Part shown: one piece after another, positions 62,416-64,000 of the stretch
Position numbering within the stretch: the stretch's first letter is position 1
Layout: every line of letters begins with the position of its first letter
Source of the DNA: Actinomyces minihominis
GTDB lineage: Bacteria; Actinomycetota; Actinomycetes; Actinomycetales; Actinomycetaceae
Direction of reading: 5' to 3'
NCBI RefSeq assembly: GCF_900187855.1
Contig: NZ_FYEG01000002.1
Span: 310,001-374,000 of the forward strand
DNA length: 64,000 nucleotides
Program-made: the position numbers and the translations under genes
Notes under the pieces: generated by a model
What the model saw: only the letters and a program-made list of their open reading frames with translations
What the model was told of the DNA's origin: nothing
Database searches by the model: none

Positions 62416-64000
62416 ATGACTGAGAACGAGAACGTCGAGTCTGCCGCCGAAGCGGATCTAGCCTCTGAAGAGGTGGTTGAGGCTTTGGAAGTCGCCGCTA
62501 CCGAAGATGAGACCATCGTGATTGAGGAGGAGGCCGGCCCACTGGGTGAAGGCATCCTCGTAGAGCGAACCGATGCGGAAGGGATCATCACCACCGAGGC
62601 TCTGGAATGGACTGCCCCTGTCCTCGCCCGCGTCGATGATCAGGACACGCTTCCACACGCCCTGCTCGACCGCGTGCAGCGTGGTCCTCGCCGTCCTCTC
62701 GCAGAGGTCAAGGAGCCGATCACCGGTTCCTGGCGCACTGTCACCGCCGGCGACTTCTGGGAGTACGTCAACAAGATCGCCCAGGGCCTGATCGGGATGG
62801 GTCTGAAATTTGGCGACCCCATCGCCATCATGTCGAGGACGCGCTACGAGTGGATGGTTCTGGACTTTGCTGCCTGGGCTGCCGGCCTCGTCCCCATTCC
62901 GATCTACGAGACATCTTCGAAGGCCCAGATTGAGTTCATCCTCAGCGACGCCGGCGTCAAGTTCGCGATCACCGAGTCGGTGGTTATGGCGAACCTGGTG
63001 GCTGCAGCCGCTGAGGACATCGGCTCTGACCTGACGATTCTGTCTCTTGACCAGGGTGCCATGGGTGAACTTGAGTCTGCGGGCGTCTCGGTTCACGGCA
63101 GCGAGGTCACGGTTCGAACCAACCAGCTCACCCTGGACTCGACCGCCACTATCGTCTACACCTCGGGCACGACCGGCACCCCCAAGGGCACGGTTATCAC
63201 CCACGGTAACTTCACCGACCTCTGCAAGAACTCTCACCTGTGGATGCCTGAGGTCTGTGACTTCCCCAAGGCCCGCATGCTCCTGTTCCTGCCGCTGGCC
63301 CACATCCTGGCCCGCTTCCTGCAGGTTTACGTGGTTACCGGTGAGGGCGTCATCGGACACACCTCTGACATCAAGCACCTGCTGCCGGACCTGCAAAGCT
63401 TCCGCCCCACCTTCCTGCTGGTGGTGCCACGCGTCCTCGAGAAGATCTACAACTCAGCAGATGCCAAGACTGGAGCCGGCGCGAAGAACAAGCTGTTCCG
63501 TTGGGCAGCCAATGTCGCGGTGGAGTACTCCAGGGCTCTCGATACCCCCGAGGGCCCCTCACGCCAACTGCGTATGCAGCGCCAGATCGGTGATGCCCTG
63601 GTCTACTCCAAGCTTACGAACCTGGTCGGCGGCAATGTTGAGATCATCATCTCTGGCGGAGCTCCCCTCTCCCAGCGTCTGGCCCACTTCTTCCGTGGTG
63701 CTGGACTGCCGATTCAAGAGGGCTACGGCCTCACCGAAACCACGGGTCCCCTGGCGGTCAACACCCCGCAGCTCACCAAGATCGGTTCGGTCGGACCCGT
63801 CCTGCCCCCGATGCGCGTGAAGATCTCAGATCAGGGCGAGGTCCTGGTCAAGGGTCCAGCGGTCTTCAAGGGATACCTGAAGCGTGACGATCAGACCGCT
63901 CTTGCATTTGATGAGGACGGCTGGTTCCGCACCGGCGATCTGGGATGGATTGACAAGGACGGCTACCTGTTCATCACGGGTCGCATGAAGGAAGTCATTG
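62416..64000 (+). CDS. Long-chain acyl-CoA synthetase (AMP-forming), 3' end outside window
   Basis: Activates fatty acids to acyl-CoA through an acyl-AMP intermediate. 528 codons are visible. An unusual acidic N-terminal extension (about 1-65, rich in Glu and Ala) precedes the FadD15-like core: ALLDRVQRGPRRPLAE, ATIVYTSGTTGTPKGTVITHGNF (AMP-binding P-loop near 250), LLFLPLAHILARFLQ, IISGGAPLSQRLAHFFRGAGLPIQEGYGLTETTG, and GWFRTGDLGWIDKDGYLFITGRMKEVI at the edge. ATG at 62416 has GGAAGAG upstream. The gene continues past 64000. Confidence 0.92.
   Translation, partial: MTENENVESAAEADLASEEVVEALEVAATEDETIVIEEEAGPLGEGILVERTDAEGIITTEALEWTAPVLARVDDQDTLPHALLDRVQRGPRRPLAEVKEPITGSWRTVTAGDFWEYVNKIAQGLIGMGLKFGDPIAIMSRTRYEWMVLDFAAWAAGLVPIPIYETSSKAQIEFILSDAGVKFAITESVVMANLVAAAAEDIGSDLTILSLDQGAMGELESAGVSVHGSEVTVRTNQLTLDSTATIVYTSGTTGTPKGTVITHGNFTDLCKNSHLWMPEVCDFPKARMLLFLPLAHILARFLQVYVVTGEGVIGHTSDIKHLLPDLQSFRPTFLLVVPRVLEKIYNSADAKTGAGAKNKLFRWAANVAVEYSRALDTPEGPSRQLRMQRQIGDALVYSKLTNLVGGNVEIIISGGAPLSQRLAHFFRGAGLPIQEGYGLTETTGPLAVNTPQLTKIGSVGPVLPPMRVKISDQGEVLVKGPAVFKGYLKRDDQTALAFDEDGWFRTGDLGWIDKDGYLFITGRMKEVI

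Noticed and set aside
62458-63396. Minus-strand frame of 312 codons opposite the acyl-CoA synthetase
   Set aside because: Product composition is that of an antisense shadow and the sense strand has an intact AMP-binding signature.

Overview
The window looks like chromosomal DNA of a high-GC Gram-positive bacterium (Actinomycetota). The evidence is high-GC codon use, frequent GTG starts, many 4-nt stop/start overlaps, a TrmB-HemW-HrcA-DnaJ-RsmE-PhoH-YbeY-CNNM-Era run, a short ComEC without a metallo-hydrolase domain, and an alanine/proline/glycine-rich IF-2 N-terminus. A huge cell-wall-binding/RTX haem peroxidase would suit Actinomycetaceae or relatives, but that placement is inference only.

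Layout. (1) 1-7.6 kb, minus strand: the rimP-nusA-rnpM-infB-rbfA-truB-ribF translation operon. It carries an internal terminator-like hairpin after nusA, a very strong hairpin between infB and rbfA, and an unlisted 45-aa Gly/Cys-rich ORF before ribF. (2) 7.7-10.2 kb, plus strand: a lipoprotein, a small membrane protein and a MetE-like methyltransferase. (3) 10.4-16.1 kb, minus strand: a 1,909-aa secreted haem peroxidase, in which a three-repeat cell-wall-binding module interrupts the peroxidase fold, followed by RTX repeats. Its leader DNA can fold into a three-way junction. (4) 16.4-18.9 kb: two tRNAs (CAU and GUU anticodons), small proteins of unknown role, a gene remnant, and a CsoR/CstR-family repressor with a plausible own operator. 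(5) 19-27 kb: dnaG, dgt, a degenerate GH13-like protein, aroD, dus and glyS. (6) 27.2-29.8 kb: a zinc uptake/regulation operon (znuCB, zur, a DedA-like gene) behind a good Zur box. (7) 29.9-47.5 kb: a housekeeping block of isoprenoid, DNA repair, leucine, ribosome maturation, heat-shock, haem and translation genes, including a CIRCE element.

(8) 47.8-55.5 kb is the most unusual region. Between the convergent genes rpsT and holA sits a 7,068-bp insert flanked by a 229-bp direct repeat (228/229 identical by eye). Each repeat copy contains the 3' end of rpsT and the 3' end of holA, so both genes stay intact outside the insert and a remnant of each remains at the opposite junction. The insert carries a His/Glu/Lys-rich helical protein, an N-terminally truncated amino-acid permease, two unrecognised proteins, a bicupin oxalate decarboxylase with an altered active-site lid (Asp for Glu), a flavodoxin-like oxidoreductase and a DUF1275/YoaK-type membrane protein. 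No integrase or transposase was seen. I read it as an accessory cassette, possibly for oxalate use or acid tolerance, that entered by, or could leave by, recombination between the repeats.

(9) 55.4-64 kb: holA-comEC-comEA on the minus strand, then proC, valS and the start of a long-chain acyl-CoA synthetase on the plus strand. No CRISPR array, rRNA gene or recognisable prophage was found.
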